A stretch of 64,000 nucleotides of DNA from NCBI GenBank assembly GCA_934490165.1, contig CAKSTB010000016.1, positions 3,311 through 67,310 of the forward strand. Reading direction: 5' to 3'. The first letter of the stretch is position 1. Every line of letters starts with the position of its first letter. Positions 51,100-59,682 of this stretch are shown here, piece by piece. Origin of the DNA: an uncultured Ruminiclostridium sp. Lineage in GTDB: Bacteria > Bacillota > Clostridia > Oscillospirales > Ruminococcaceae. Below the pieces are notes generated by a model. It saw nothing but the letters and a program-made list of their open reading frames with translations. It searched no databases and was not told the DNA's origin. The position numbers were made by a program, and so were the translations under genes.

Positions 51100-51818
51100 C
51101 AGCAGTAGCAAATCGCAGTGTGACCCATACTGTGACGGTCGGGAACAGGAAAATCGTGTACGAGCTTACCCGCAAGAGGGTCAAGAATATAAACCTCAGG
51201 ATAAAGCCTGACGGCTCGGTGCACGTTTCGACGTCAAATGCCGTTACTATCGCTGTAATTGAGCGCATTATAAGGGAAAAATCCGATTTTATTCTTGGCG
51301 CAATAGATAAGTACAACGAAAAAAGCAAGGTAGCAAAAATTCGCTTTGAAGATGAGGAGATCCTGTCGATACTCGGTATTGAGTATATGTTCTTCATTTA
51401 TAAAGGAGAGTATAATCATATAGAAGAAAACATCGGTACATTGGCACTTTATGTTACCGATACAGATGATTACGATCTTAAATACAGGACATATATAACA
51501 TGGCTGAAACCGCAGTGCATGAAGATTATGACAACTCTTTGCCAAAAGGCATATGATGAATATTACCGCTCACTCGGAATTAAATTTCCGGTGATAAAGG
51601 TAAAAGATATGCGTTCAAGGTGGGGGAGCTGTATACCGTCAAAGGGGATACTTACATTCAATGTTCACCTGATGGAATATCCGCTAGCCGCCGCAGAATA
51701 TGTAGTCGCACACGAATTTACACACTTTTTGCAGGCAAATCACAGCGCGCGGTTTTATGCCGAGCTTGCAAAATTCATGCCCGATCACCGCGAAAGGGAA
51801 AGGTTGTTGAAAGGGTGA
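51096..51818 (+). CDS. YgjP-like zinc metalloprotein (SprT/M48-type)
   Basis: 240 residues from GTG 51096. Zinc site His206-Glu-x-x-His210 in VAHEFTH with a probable third ligand His216, preceded by MRSRWGSCIPSKGILTFN, the hallmark of the DUF45/YgjP family. N-terminal half has RKRVKNINLRIKPDGSVHVS. Members act as metallopeptidases or, for YgjP, as a nucleotide pyrophosphatase; role in cell unknown. Translationally coupled to the carbon-nitrogen hydrolase. Confidence 0.88.
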   Translation: MTAVANRSVTHTVTVGNRKIVYELTRKRVKNINLRIKPDGSVHVSTSNAVTIAVIERIIREKSDFILGAIDKYNEKSKVAKIRFEDEEILSILGIEYMFFIYKGEYNHIEENIGTLALYVTDTDDYDLKYRTYITWLKPQCMKIMTTLCQKAYDEYYRSLGIKFPVIKVKDMRSRWGSCIPSKGILTFNVHLMEYPLAAAEYVVAHEFTHFLQANHSARFYAELAKFMPDHRERERLLKG

Positions 51819-51868
51819 ATTACTGCATATAACTGTGATACGATCCGATTTGAGAAATATATAAATAG

Positions 51869-51897
51869 AGCCCGGGGATAAATCCTCGGGCTTTTTA
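51869..51897. terminator. Bidirectional terminator between YgjP-like and GH5 genes
   Basis: AGCCCGGGGA, loop TAAA, TCCTCGGGCT (51869-51892, one wobble), then TTTTTA; A-rich on the other side. Confidence 0.8.
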
Positions 51898-51908
51898 TCA
51901 TTTATAGT

Positions 51909-52934
51909 TTACAGCACCTTTATAAGTTCGTCATAAATCGGCGCATAATGCTCGTCCGTTATGCCGAAATCCATTTCCTTGTACGACCATACCGCACGGG
52001 CAATATGATACTTTTCAAAGGCTTCGTTTATCATTCTGAACCAGTTCAGTGTGCCCTGTGTATCAGCCCTGTCTATAACTCCGTATTCACCGCAGTAAAG
52101 AGGAAGATCCAGCTTTTCGGCAACCTTTATGGCATCGCCGAACATCTTTACAAAGAAACCGCTGTCTATCATACCTGAAACGCCGTCAAAGTCAGGAGCA
52201 TAATCGTTGCCGAAATACTTTTCGCTGTCGGCACTCAGTTTCTCGACCGTATCGGGGAAGGTCGTGCGGTAGGAAAGGTCGAGCTTGTCTATCCATGACG
52301 CACCCTGATGTGTGAAAATGAGGGGGCTGTAGCAGTGGAAAGTCAGTACAATGTTTTCGTCCCACGGAATGTCAAGCTTTGTCAGTCCGTGAATGCTGGA
52401 ATTGAAAATACCGCCGATAACTATCTTTGTGTCGGGTGCGATTTTTCGTATCTCTTTAACAGTACGGCTTGCTATCTTGTTCCACGGGTCGGCAAAGTCT
52501 GCACTTGTGATCTCGTTGAGCAGTTCAAAGGCTATATGCTCATCGTTGCCGTAACGCTTTGCTATCTCCTGCCACAGGTAGACAAACTGATCCTGTAATT
52601 TTTCATTTGCGAAAAATCCGCAGTAGGTCGGGTCATCAAAGATGTAGCCGCAGGTCTTATGCAAGTCGATAACGATATTAAGACCGTACTTTTTGCACCA
52701 GTTCACACAGCTTTCGATATAAGTCATTCCGCTTTCGATAAGCTTGCCGTCGTCTGTCTGTATCACGTTGTAATCAACAGGCATACGGACGTGGTCAAGC
52801 CCCATGGAGGCTATCTTTTCGATATCCTTTTCGGTGATGAATGTCGAGTAGTGCTCATCATTATAATTCTTGCCGCACTGGGATATCCAGCCGCCGAGGT
52901 CGATGCCTTTATAAAAGCCGTCAAAGTTTCTCAT
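51909..52934 (-). CDS. Intracellular GH5 glycoside hydrolase (endoglucanase-like)
   Basis: 341 residues with no signal peptide. GH5 (clan GH-A) barrel: acid/base Glu141 in FELLNEI and nucleophile Glu283 in LYCGEYGV, with HVRMPVDYNVI, IVIDLHK and the catalytic-site His in LTFHCYSP. Most similar in layout to endo-1,4-beta-glucanases. Lack of export signal suggests it trims imported oligosaccharides. The leader has a GCAGGG-GTGA-CCCTGC hairpin (52965-52980) and a TATAAT -10 at 53000-53005. Subfamily and substrate not determinable here. Confidence 0.87.
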   Translation of the reverse strand: MRNFDGFYKGIDLGGWISQCGKNYNDEHYSTFITEKDIEKIASMGLDHVRMPVDYNVIQTDDGKLIESGMTYIESCVNWCKKYGLNIVIDLHKTCGYIFDDPTYCGFFANEKLQDQFVYLWQEIAKRYGNDEHIAFELLNEITSADFADPWNKIASRTVKEIRKIAPDTKIVIGGIFNSSIHGLTKLDIPWDENIVLTFHCYSPLIFTHQGASWIDKLDLSYRTTFPDTVEKLSADSEKYFGNDYAPDFDGVSGMIDSGFFVKMFGDAIKVAEKLDLPLYCGEYGVIDRADTQGTLNWFRMINEAFEKYHIARAVWSYKEMDFGITDEHYAPIYDELIKVL

Positions 52935-53062
52935 AGTTTTCCTCCGTCATAATTAAAGTTTCCGGCAGGGTCACCCCTGCATTTTATGTTTGCGACTTAA
53001 TTATAACAGCGAAAGCTAAAATGCAATATCTATAATGTGGCTAATTTTATATTTTTGTGTGA

Positions 53063-54634
53063 TTATTTTCTGCTGAGCGCTTTGTTAAGGTCGCTTTCGG
53101 GTGTATCGGTCGGGGTGATGTTGTAATTCTTCACAAGTACATCAAGCACACCGGGCGAAACGAACGCGGGCAGAGTAGGACCGAGAAAAATATTCTTTAT
53201 GCCGAGGTACAGGAGAGTAAGCAGTATGCAGACGGCTTTCTGCTCATACCATGACAGAACAAGCGTCAGCGGCAGGTCGTTTACCGAACAGCCGAAAGCG
53301 TCGGCAAGCGCAAGGGCTATCCTTATAGCGCTGTAGGCATCGTTGCACTGTCCGCAGTCGAGTATCCTCGGTATGCCCTCGATCGTGCCGAGGTCAAGGT
53401 CGTTTATACGGTACTTTCCGCAGGCAAGTGTTAAAATAAGCGTATCGGGCGGGGTCGCCTTTGCAAAGTCGGTGTAGTAGCTTCTGCTCGGACTTGCTCC
53501 GTCACAGCCGCCTATAAGGAAGAAGTGCTTTATCTTACCCTGCTTTACCAGTGCTACTATCTCATCGGCTCTTGATAATACGGCATTATGCGCAAAGCCT
53601 GTCATTACGGTGTGACCGCCGTTCATACCTGTCATTTCCTTATCCTCGTCATAGCCGCCGCATTCAAGCGCCTTTGCAATAACAGGCGAAAAGTCCTTGT
53701 CGTCACCTATGTGGACAAGCTCGGGGTAAGATACGACAGAGGTCGTGAACACTCTGTCACTGTAGCTCTGCCTTACCGGCATAATGCAGTTAGTGGTGAA
53801 CAGTATCGGGGCGGGAATGTTGTGGAACTCCGACTGCTGATTTTGCCAGCCCGTACCGAAGTTGCCCTTTAAGTGCTTGTATTTTTTAAGCTCGGGATAG
53901 CCGTGGGCGGGGAGCATTTCACTGTGGGTGTAGATGTTTATACCCTTGCCCTCGGTCTGCTGGAGCAACAGCTTCATATCGTGCAGGTCGTGACCGCTGA
54001 CAACTATAAAAGGTCCTTTTTCTATCGTCAGCGGAACAACGGTGGGTACGGGATCTCCGTAGCTTTCGGTGTTGGCACTGTCAAGCAGAGCCATACATCT
54101 GAAATTGACTTCACCTGTCTTAAGCACGAGCCTTAACAGCTTGTCGGGGTCGTTTTCACCCTCTATTGCCCTGAGCGCCGTGTAGAAGAAAGCGTTTACC
54201 TCGTTGTCAGTTTTTCCGAGTGCTAGTGCGTGATAAGCGTATGCCGCCATACCCTTTATGCCGAACAGGATAAGCGACTTCAGCGAACGGATATCTTCAC
54301 TTGCTTCCCACAGCCTTGAAAGCTCATAGTCGTCAACGTGGCTTTTATATATTCTGCGTTTTTCGTCCTTGACTTCAGCAGTAAGCTCCTTTACCGTATG
54401 GGTGTTGAAGTTTACGTTGGTTATGGTCGTAAAAAGACCTTTCAGTACAAGGCGGTCGGTACTGTCGGTCGGAGCACCGTATTCTGCCGCCTTTGCAAGT
54501 CCTATAAGTGCGCCGATAAGCTCGTCCTGTGCCTTTGCGGTGTCGCTTTTCTTACCGCAGACACCTGCTTTGCCGTTGCACTTTTCGTTATGTGCCGTCT
54601 GTTGGCACTGGAAACAAAACATTTCGTCAGTCAT
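53063..54634 (-). CDS. hcp: Hydroxylamine reductase (hybrid-cluster protein)
   Basis: 523 residues. N-terminal cysteines Cys7, Cys10, Cys19 and Cys26 (MFCFQCQQTAHNEKCNGKAG) bind the 4Fe-4S cluster; hybrid-cluster ligands are in VVSGHDLHD, GYPELKKYKHLKGNFGTGWQNQ region, TNCIMP, GGCDGA and CGQCNDAYSA. Reduces NO or hydroxylamine in anaerobes and protects against nitrosative stress. Third gene of the minus-strand operon rubrerythrin - lactate dehydrogenase - hcp. RBS GGAGG. Confidence 0.95.
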   Translation of the reverse strand: MTDEMFCFQCQQTAHNEKCNGKAGVCGKKSDTAKAQDELIGALIGLAKAAEYGAPTDSTDRLVLKGLFTTITNVNFNTHTVKELTAEVKDEKRRIYKSHVDDYELSRLWEASEDIRSLKSLILFGIKGMAAYAYHALALGKTDNEVNAFFYTALRAIEGENDPDKLLRLVLKTGEVNFRCMALLDSANTESYGDPVPTVVPLTIEKGPFIVVSGHDLHDMKLLLQQTEGKGINIYTHSEMLPAHGYPELKKYKHLKGNFGTGWQNQQSEFHNIPAPILFTTNCIMPVRQSYSDRVFTTSVVSYPELVHIGDDKDFSPVIAKALECGGYDEDKEMTGMNGGHTVMTGFAHNAVLSRADEIVALVKQGKIKHFFLIGGCDGASPSRSYYTDFAKATPPDTLILTLACGKYRINDLDLGTIEGIPRILDCGQCNDAYSAIRIALALADAFGCSVNDLPLTLVLSWYEQKAVCILLTLLYLGIKNIFLGPTLPAFVSPGVLDVLVKNYNITPTDTPESDLNKALSRK

Positions 54635-54657
54635 AAGTTTACCTCCGTCGGGTAGCG

Positions 54658-55638
54658 TTATTTTATTTTTACTTCGTTAACAAGCGGTTTACCCGCAAAG
54701 AAAGCGTCAAGGTTTTCATATGTGGTTACTGCGATATTATGCAGTGCTTCGCGGGTGAGAAAAGCCTGATGAGAAGTGAGCAAGACATTCGGGCGGGAGA
54801 TAAGCAGGGCGAGCACATCGTCCTTTATTATCGTATCGGACATATCCTCAAAGAAGAAGTCGCCCTCTTCCTCGTATACGTCAAGACCCGCACCTCTTAT
54901 CTTTCCGCTGTTCAGCGCGTCAAGAAGGGCGGTGCTGTCGATAAGCGCACCTCTTGAGGTGTTGATTATAAATACGTCATTTTTCATCTTTGAAAAAGCG
55001 TTTTTATCAAGCATACGCCTGTTCTTGTCGGTAAGCGGGCAGTGAAGCGATATTACATCACTGTTGGCGTACAGAGTATCAAGGTCGGTGTAGATAAAAT
55101 CGACATTCTTTGCGGGGTATGGGTCATATGCCAGCACGTCCATACCGAAGCCGTGGCAGATATCTATAAATGCTCTGCCTATCTTACCTGTGCCTATAAC
55201 GCCCGCTGTTTTTCCGTGCAGGTCAAAGCCTGTGAAGCCCGCTATATTGAAATTGAAGTCGCGCACACGGATATAGGCACGGTGTATCTTTCTGTTCAGG
55301 GAAAGGAGCAGTGCCATTGCGTGTTCCGCAACGGCATAGGGAGAGTAAGCGGGTACTCTTACTATCTTTATCCTGTCCTGCGCCGCTTTGAGGTCAATAT
55401 TGCTGTAGCCTGCGCTTCGCATTGCTATTATCTTTGTGCCGCCGTCACACAGCGTGTCTACAGTTCTGCTGTCGATATCGTCATTGACAAAGGCGCAGAC
55501 TGCTTCGCACCCTTTAGCCATTACCGCGGTGCGGTAGTTGAGCTTTGACTCGATGTATATCATCTCATATCCCGTATTGACATTATCGAATGAGGCTTTG
55601 TCATATGACTTTGTATCAAAAAATGCTATCTTTTTCAT
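54658..55638 (-). CDS. D-lactate dehydrogenase (2-hydroxyacid dehydrogenase family)
   Basis: 326 residues. NAD-binding GVIGTGKIGRAF with the downstream acidic region YDPYP, catalytic Arg in NTSRGALID, Glu in DVYEEEGDFFFED and His290 in LLTSHQAFLT. YEEEGDFFFED is characteristic of the LdhA branch that reduces pyruvate to D-lactate and regenerates NAD. It starts 3 bases after the rubrerythrin stop and precedes hcp by 23 bases. Confidence 0.9.
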   Translation of the reverse strand: MKKIAFFDTKSYDKASFDNVNTGYEMIYIESKLNYRTAVMAKGCEAVCAFVNDDIDSRTVDTLCDGGTKIIAMRSAGYSNIDLKAAQDRIKIVRVPAYSPYAVAEHAMALLLSLNRKIHRAYIRVRDFNFNIAGFTGFDLHGKTAGVIGTGKIGRAFIDICHGFGMDVLAYDPYPAKNVDFIYTDLDTLYANSDVISLHCPLTDKNRRMLDKNAFSKMKNDVFIINTSRGALIDSTALLDALNSGKIRGAGLDVYEEEGDFFFEDMSDTIIKDDVLALLISRPNVLLTSHQAFLTREALHNIAVTTYENLDAFFAGKPLVNEVKIK

Positions 55639-55641
55639 AGG

Positions 55642-56184
55642 CTACGATAACCTGCTGTCTTCCTTTCGCTGAAAATAGCCCTGCGGTCTGCGGCAGACAG
55701 GGCAGTACTCGGGAGGGGTAGTGCCGCAGTGAATATATCCGCAGTTACGGCACAGCCATACTGTTTCACCCGAAGAGGAGCGTATGCTTCCGTCCGAGAG
55801 CATTTGAGCAAATGTGTTGAAACGGCTTTCGTGGTCTTTTTCTATAGCGCCTACGCGCTCAAACAGGTCGGCTATATTGTCAAGCCCCTCCTGACGTGCG
55901 GTTTCGGCATATTCCTTATACATCTGCGTCCATTCGTAATTTTCGCCGTGAGCGGCTTTTTCAAGTGCATCGGCGGTTTTCGGGATACCTCCGAAAATAA
56001 GTCCGAACCAAAGCTCTGCGTGAGCTCTTTCGTTTTTTGCTGTTGTGCGGAATACCTGTGATATTTCCTCATCACCGTCGGACTTTGCCTTGTCGGCGTA
56101 TATCTCATAGCGTACCATTGCCGCCGCTTCGTTTGCAAATGCGGTTTTCAGGTTTTCAAGTGTTTTTGACTCAGATAATTGCAT
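55642..56184 (-). CDS. rbr: Rubrerythrin
   Basis: 180 residues. Ferritin-like diiron domain (1 to ~135) with Glu ligands in AFANEAAAMVRYEIYA and NERAHAELWF, and a C-terminal rubredoxin-like domain with WLCRNCGYIHCG and CPVCRRPQGYF binding one iron. Reduces hydrogen peroxide in anaerobes. First gene of a stress operon with ldhA and hcp. RBS GGAGA; an inverted repeat GTTAC-N7-GTAAC lies over the probable promoter. Confidence 0.95.
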   Translation of the reverse strand: MQLSESKTLENLKTAFANEAAAMVRYEIYADKAKSDGDEEISQVFRTTAKNERAHAELWFGLIFGGIPKTADALEKAAHGENYEWTQMYKEYAETARQEGLDNIADLFERVGAIEKDHESRFNTFAQMLSDGSIRSSSGETVWLCRNCGYIHCGTTPPEYCPVCRRPQGYFQRKEDSRLS

Positions 56185-56204
56185 AAAAAATCTCCTTTGC
56201 TTTA

Positions 56205-56221
56205 GTTACCGTTATTGTAAC
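56205..56221 (-). promoter_or_regulatory. Candidate operator of the rubrerythrin operon
   Basis: GTTAC (56205-56209), 7 bases, GTAAC (56217-56221), overlapping a TACAAT -10-like element on the minus strand, 20-35 bases before the start. A second small inverted repeat GAATA-AA-TATTC lies just upstream (56233-56244). Regulator unknown. Confidence 0.4.
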
Positions 56222-56271
56222 CGAAGAAAAGGAGAATATTTATTCAAAATTTGTTTTGCGGGAAAAACAGG

Positions 56272-57114
56272 TCACTTTCTTATGAAAAGTACGCCCAGAG
56301 TGTTAGGTCCGCAGTGACTGCATACTGTACAGCCTGCCTCTGTTTCAAGTATCTCTTCAAACTTTCCGAGCTTCTTTACCGCCTTGTGCGCTATATCGAT
56401 TATTTCTTTATCGCTGGGAGAATGGGTGATGAATATGCGCTTGTAATCAATATCATCTCTGCCCGAAAGGCGCTCGGTGATATATTTTTCTATGCAGGCG
56501 GAATATTTACCTCTGTACTTCTTGCCGACACCCATCTTGCCGTCCTTTACTTCTATGCAGGGACGGAGCGAAAGAAGGTTAGCGCCCAGCGCCGCAAGTG
56601 CAGAGCATCTGCCGCCTTTACGCAGAAAATCCAGCTTTTCTATTACAAAGCTTGCTTCGACCTTTGATGTAAGAGCGTTCATAGCTTTTACGATGTCCTC
56701 GGGCTTTTCGCCTGCCTGCGCCATTTCAGCCGCTCTCAGTACGATATGTCCGCTTCCTGTTGAAAGGTTGCGGCTGTCTATAATGTATACGTTATCAAAG
56801 CTTTCAGCGGCAATGCAGGCATTCTGGTAACAGCTCGAAAATTCGGCGCTGATATCAACGTGGATGACTGCGTCGTATTCCTTGCTGAGAGGTGTGAATG
56901 CTTCGATATAGTCTGCTACATTCACTGCGGCGGTAGAGGTGAGCGCTCCGCCCGATTTTACATGGTCGAAAATATCCTTCGGGGTAATTTCAAGTCCGTC
57001 CTTGTAGGATCTGCCGTCCTTGACAATGTAGAGCGGAAGAATTGTAATACCGTACTTTTCGACCAGCTCCTTTGAGAGGTCGCAGGTACTGTCTGCGGTG
57101 ATCTTTATATTCAT
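56272..57114 (-). CDS. DegV-family fatty-acid-binding protein
   Basis: 280 residues from ATG 57114 (AAAGGAG upstream; a longer frame crosses the promoter). Opens IKITADSTCDLSKELVEKYG with the conserved SCD/TCD-type loop, TSTAAVNVADY, and the phosphate/lipid head-group region RNLSTGSGHIVL. DegV/FakB proteins hold a fatty acid for phosphorylation by FakA. Second DegV of the window; the other (61373) sits with fakA. Own promoter (minus TTGCCG 57181-57186, 17-base spacer, TATACT 57158-57163). Confidence 0.9.
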   Translation of the reverse strand: MNIKITADSTCDLSKELVEKYGITILPLYIVKDGRSYKDGLEITPKDIFDHVKSGGALTSTAAVNVADYIEAFTPLSKEYDAVIHVDISAEFSSCYQNACIAAESFDNVYIIDSRNLSTGSGHIVLRAAEMAQAGEKPEDIVKAMNALTSKVEASFVIEKLDFLRKGGRCSALAALGANLLSLRPCIEVKDGKMGVGKKYRGKYSACIEKYITERLSGRDDIDYKRIFITHSPSDKEIIDIAHKAVKKLGKFEEILETEAGCTVCSHCGPNTLGVLFIRK

Positions 57115-57157
57115 AGATATGCTCCTTTCGCGGAAAACGTTGAATTTAATAGTACTA

Positions 57158-57186
57158 AGTATAACATATTTTGTACGAAACGGCAA
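57158..57186 (-). promoter_or_regulatory. Promoter of the DegV gene
   Basis: Minus strand TTGCCG, 17-base spacer, TATACT. Confidence 0.6.
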
Positions 57187-57235
57187 TAGTTTTATTCCGT
57201 TTCAGGGAGAAATTATTGGAATTGAATAAAACTGC

Positions 57236-57264
57236 TTGATATTTCAAAACAATTATGGTAAAAT
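57236..57264 (+). promoter_or_regulatory. Promoter upstream of the AIM24 gene
   Basis: TTGATA (57236-57241), 17-base spacer, TAAAAT (57259-57264). The transcript would cross the GC-rich hairpin cluster at 57333-57412 before the gene. Confidence 0.6.
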
Positions 57265-57332
57265 AATGATACAGCTTGTAGAAAAAGTCTGTTTTTGAAA
57301 TAAACTTCTGATTTATTATCCCTATCCCCAAA

Positions 57333-57412
57333 CCCCTTTCCCCCGGAAAGGGGCTATATTACTGGGGCTACCGCCCCTAGTCCCTGTCGGGGGCTTCGCC
57401 CCTGCGACCCCT
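57333..57412. repeat. GC-rich multi-hairpin intergenic element
   Basis: Three short palindromes in a row: CCCCTTTCC-CCC-GGAAAGGGG (57333-57353), GGGGC-TACC-GCCCC (57364-57377) and GGGGC-TTC-GCCCC (57390-57402), followed by CGACCCC and a T-run. Composition differs sharply from the AT-rich flanks. It looks like the small dispersed palindromic repeats seen in gut Clostridia genomes; only one copy is in this window. Confidence 0.6.
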
Positions 57413-57476
57413 TTTTCAAAAAAATATAGGTTTTTCGACAGTCTGTAATGATAATCTATTTTTCGGAGGTAATTTT

Positions 57477-58154
57477 ATGCAATATGAGATCAAAGGTACA
57501 CCGCTACCTGTTGTAATATGCAATGTCGGTGCGGGAGAATCAATGTATACCGAAAAGGGCGGTATGAGCTGGATGACACCGAATATGCAGATGTCAACGA
57601 ATGCGGGCGGCAGTTTCGGCAAGGCAATGTCGAGAATGTTCTCGGGTGAGTCGATGTTCCAGAATATATACACTGCACAGGGCGCACCCGGTCAGATCGC
57701 TTTTGCGTCAAGCTTTCCCGGTGAGATACTGGCAATGGACGTGTCGCAGGGGGCTGTTATAGCGCAGAAGAGCGCATTCCTTGCGGCAGAGATGAGCGTC
57801 AATATGAGCATACATTTCCAAAGAAAGCTCGGCAGCGGCTTTTTCGGCGGCGAGGGCTTCATAATGCAGAGGTTCGAGGGCAGCGGTATGGTGTTTCTTG
57901 AAATTGACGGCTCGGTAATTACATATGATCTTCAGGCGGGACAGTCCATGCTTGTTGACACGGGATATCTTGCGGCTATGACCGAAGGCGTTTCGATAGA
58001 TATCGAGAGCGTAAAGGGAATAGGCAACAAGCTGTTCGGCGGCGAGGGCTTCTTCAATACAAAGGTGACGGGACCCGGTAGAATATGGCTTCAGACAATG
58101 CCTGCTTCTGCAATTGCCGCGGCTATTGATCCGTTTATCACTACGGCGAAATGA
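57477..58154 (+). CDS. AIM24-family protein (TIGR00266)
   Basis: 225 residues of beta-helix type. Starts MQYEIKGTPLPVVICNV, has GESMYTEKGGMSWMTPNMQM, then paired glycine-rich phrases SGFFGGEGFIMQRFEGSG and NKLFGGEGFFNTKVTGPG. The family is widespread; the yeast namesake is a mitochondrial inner-membrane organising protein and the bacterial role is unknown. RBS CGGAGG. Single gene behind a leader that contains the GC-rich palindromic element. Confidence 0.88.
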   Translation: MQYEIKGTPLPVVICNVGAGESMYTEKGGMSWMTPNMQMSTNAGGSFGKAMSRMFSGESMFQNIYTAQGAPGQIAFASSFPGEILAMDVSQGAVIAQKSAFLAAEMSVNMSIHFQRKLGSGFFGGEGFIMQRFEGSGMVFLEIDGSVITYDLQAGQSMLVDTGYLAAMTEGVSIDIESVKGIGNKLFGGEGFFNTKVTGPGRIWLQTMPASAIAAAIDPFITTAK

Positions 58155-58203
58155 TGATATGAATATAAAAAGATCCGCCTTTTTACGGGCGGATTTTTTA
58201 TGT

Positions 58204-58782
58204 TTATACGTTTTTGATAAGCTTTCTTATCTGCGGTACGCTCAGAAGTATCACAACACCGATCGTTGTGAATACGATCTCGGGGAGCATATATGCGCCG
58301 TTGTAGAGAAGGCTGTACAGCCACGGCTCGTTTATCGTAAGGCCGTTCCACAGCTCGCCGAATGAGCCGAATATCACCATTCCGCTTATGTAGTGGCAGA
58401 CAAGACGGAGCACCATTGCAAGCACCGAGCCGCCTATCATACCGGGTATGCCGTGCTTTCTGAACATTCCCGCAAGACCGATAACCGTGAAAGCGAATAT
58501 GTAGTCAAGGAAAATGCAACCGATAAGTGCGGCGGGAGTAAGACCCCAGCCCATAAGACCCTCTGCACAGCCCTGACCGAACTGTATCAGCGAGAATACA
58601 AAAGAAGCGGCAAGTCCGCAGCCGATACCTCTTTTAAGGCTGTAAATTACTATCGGGAGCATTGATAACAGAGTTATCGAGCCGCCCCACGGCAGATTGA
58701 TGATTTTGATGAAGCTGAGTACGGTAGCAAGCGCCACCATTACCGCACCTTCAACAAGTGTAAGTACTTTTTCGTTTTTCAT
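58204..58782 (-). CDS. thiT: Thiamine ECF transporter S component ThiT
   Basis: 192 residues from ATG 58782 (RBS GGAGG). Six membrane helices; the family's thiamine-binding signature regions are seen in LPWGGSITLLSMLPI, IQFGQGCAEGLMGWG and LDYIFAFTVIGLAGMF. Binds thiamine with high affinity and works with the shared ECF energising module (encoded elsewhere). Function is confirmed by the TPP riboswitch and terminator in its leader. Confidence 0.94.
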   Translation of the reverse strand: MKNEKVLTLVEGAVMVALATVLSFIKIINLPWGGSITLLSMLPIVIYSLKRGIGCGLAASFVFSLIQFGQGCAEGLMGWGLTPAALIGCIFLDYIFAFTVIGLAGMFRKHGIPGMIGGSVLAMVLRLVCHYISGMVIFGSFGELWNGLTINEPWLYSLLYNGAYMLPEIVFTTIGVVILLSVPQIRKLIKNV

Positions 58783-58834
58783 CTGAAAAACCTCCGTTAA
58801 AAAATTTTTTAACCGAATACCTTGCGTTAAACAC

Positions 58835-58861
58835 AAAAATCCCCGACAGACACTGCCGGGG
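58835..58861 (-). terminator. Riboswitch-controlled terminator of thiT
   Basis: RNA CCCCGGCAG-UGU-CUGUCGGGG (one G-U pair) followed by AUUUUU, between the TPP aptamer and thiT: the expression platform. Confidence 0.88.
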
Positions 58862-58884
58862 GTAATGAGCTATAGAAATGTGTC

Positions 58885-58960
58885 GAAATTCCTACGGCGG
58901 CATTATCCGCATCAGGTCAAGGGTCGAAGTCAGACTTCCTCTCAGCAAAAAGCTCCCCTA
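58885..58960 (-). promoter_or_regulatory. TPP riboswitch (THI element)
   Basis: Minus strand contains the diagnostic segments GGGGAGC, GCTGAGAGG, GACCCTTGACCTGATG, GGATAATGCC and GCCGTAGGAA in order. When thiamine pyrophosphate binds, the downstream terminator forms and thiT is switched off. Confidence 0.96.
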
Positions 58961-58974
58961 TTCAGTCTTATATT

Positions 58975-59003
58975 ATTTTAGCACCAAAAAGGGGAAATGT
59001 CAA
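58975..59003 (-). promoter_or_regulatory. Sigma-A promoter of thiT
   Basis: Minus strand TTGACA (58998-59003), 17-base spacer, TAAAAT (58975-58980). Confidence 0.82.
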
Positions 59004-59010
59004 GAGCTAC

Positions 59011-59043
59011 AGAAAACGGAGCGTATGATGTTACGCTCCGTTT
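59011..59043 (-). terminator. Terminator of the fakB-fakA-plsY operon
   Basis: AAACGGAGCGTA (59014-59025) pairs perfectly with TACGCTCCGTTT (59032-59043); T-rich on the minus strand. Confidence 0.8.
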
Positions 59044-59047
59044 AAGT

Positions 59048-59680
59048 TTATGCTTTTTTGCTTTTGAGTGAGAATTTCGGCTCTGTGCCTTTGATAAGGC
59101 GCTTGATGTTTTCTTTGTGCCGCCACGTCATAAGGGCTACAGAGAGAATGCACAGTATCAGCACCGGAAGAGGCGCGCCGAATATTGCAAGGGTTATCGG
59201 GCAGGAGATGCCTGCTACAATAACCGACAGCGACATAAATTTTACTGTGAAGAGAAGTATCATCATTATTGCCATTGCGATAAGCGCGGTTCGCCAGTCG
59301 ATGAGCCATATAGAGCCGACCGCTACGAGAAATGCTTTTCCGCCGCTGAACTTATACCATATGGGGAAGCAGTGTCCGAGCATTGCAAACAGTCCCGCGT
59401 ATGCCGCGCCGAGCTGGAATGTTTCGCCAACCGCACCGAATGCAAAGCCTGCCGCAAGGCATACTATAAAGGATTTCAGAATGTCGAGCAGGAATACGAA
59501 CCACGCATATTTCCCGCCGAAAACACGCTTGAAATTTGTAAAACCGGGGTTTTTGCTTCCGAGCTCTCTTATATCCTGATGGTATATGAGCTTCGACATT
59601 ACGATAGCGGGGTTAAGTCCGCATATGAGATACGGTACTATTGCCGCCAGTATAAATACGATTATCGTTTCAGGTTTCAT
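59048..59680 (-). CDS. plsY: Glycerol-3-phosphate acyltransferase PlsY
   Basis: 210 residues, five to six membrane helices. Contains the three PlsY motifs: GSKNPGFTNFKRVFG (motif 1; GSxNxGxTN), KFSGGKAFLVAVG (motif 2) and the C-terminal HKENIKRLIKGTE (motif 3). Transfers the acyl group from acyl-phosphate to glycerol-3-phosphate, the first step of phospholipid synthesis. It starts 2 bases after the fakA stop without a clear RBS of its own, implying coupling to the fatty acid kinase that makes its substrate. Confidence 0.94.
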   Translation of the reverse strand: MKPETIIVFILAAIVPYLICGLNPAIVMSKLIYHQDIRELGSKNPGFTNFKRVFGGKYAWFVFLLDILKSFIVCLAAGFAFGAVGETFQLGAAYAGLFAMLGHCFPIWYKFSGGKAFLVAVGSIWLIDWRTALIAMAIMMILLFTVKFMSLSVIVAGISCPITLAIFGAPLPVLILCILSVALMTWRHKENIKRLIKGTEPKFSLKSKKA

Positions 59681-59682
59681 AA

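Noticed and set aside
58876..58890. Spo0A-box-like TGTCGAA near thiT
   Set aside because: It overlaps the 3' edge of the TPP riboswitch region and is read as part of that leader.
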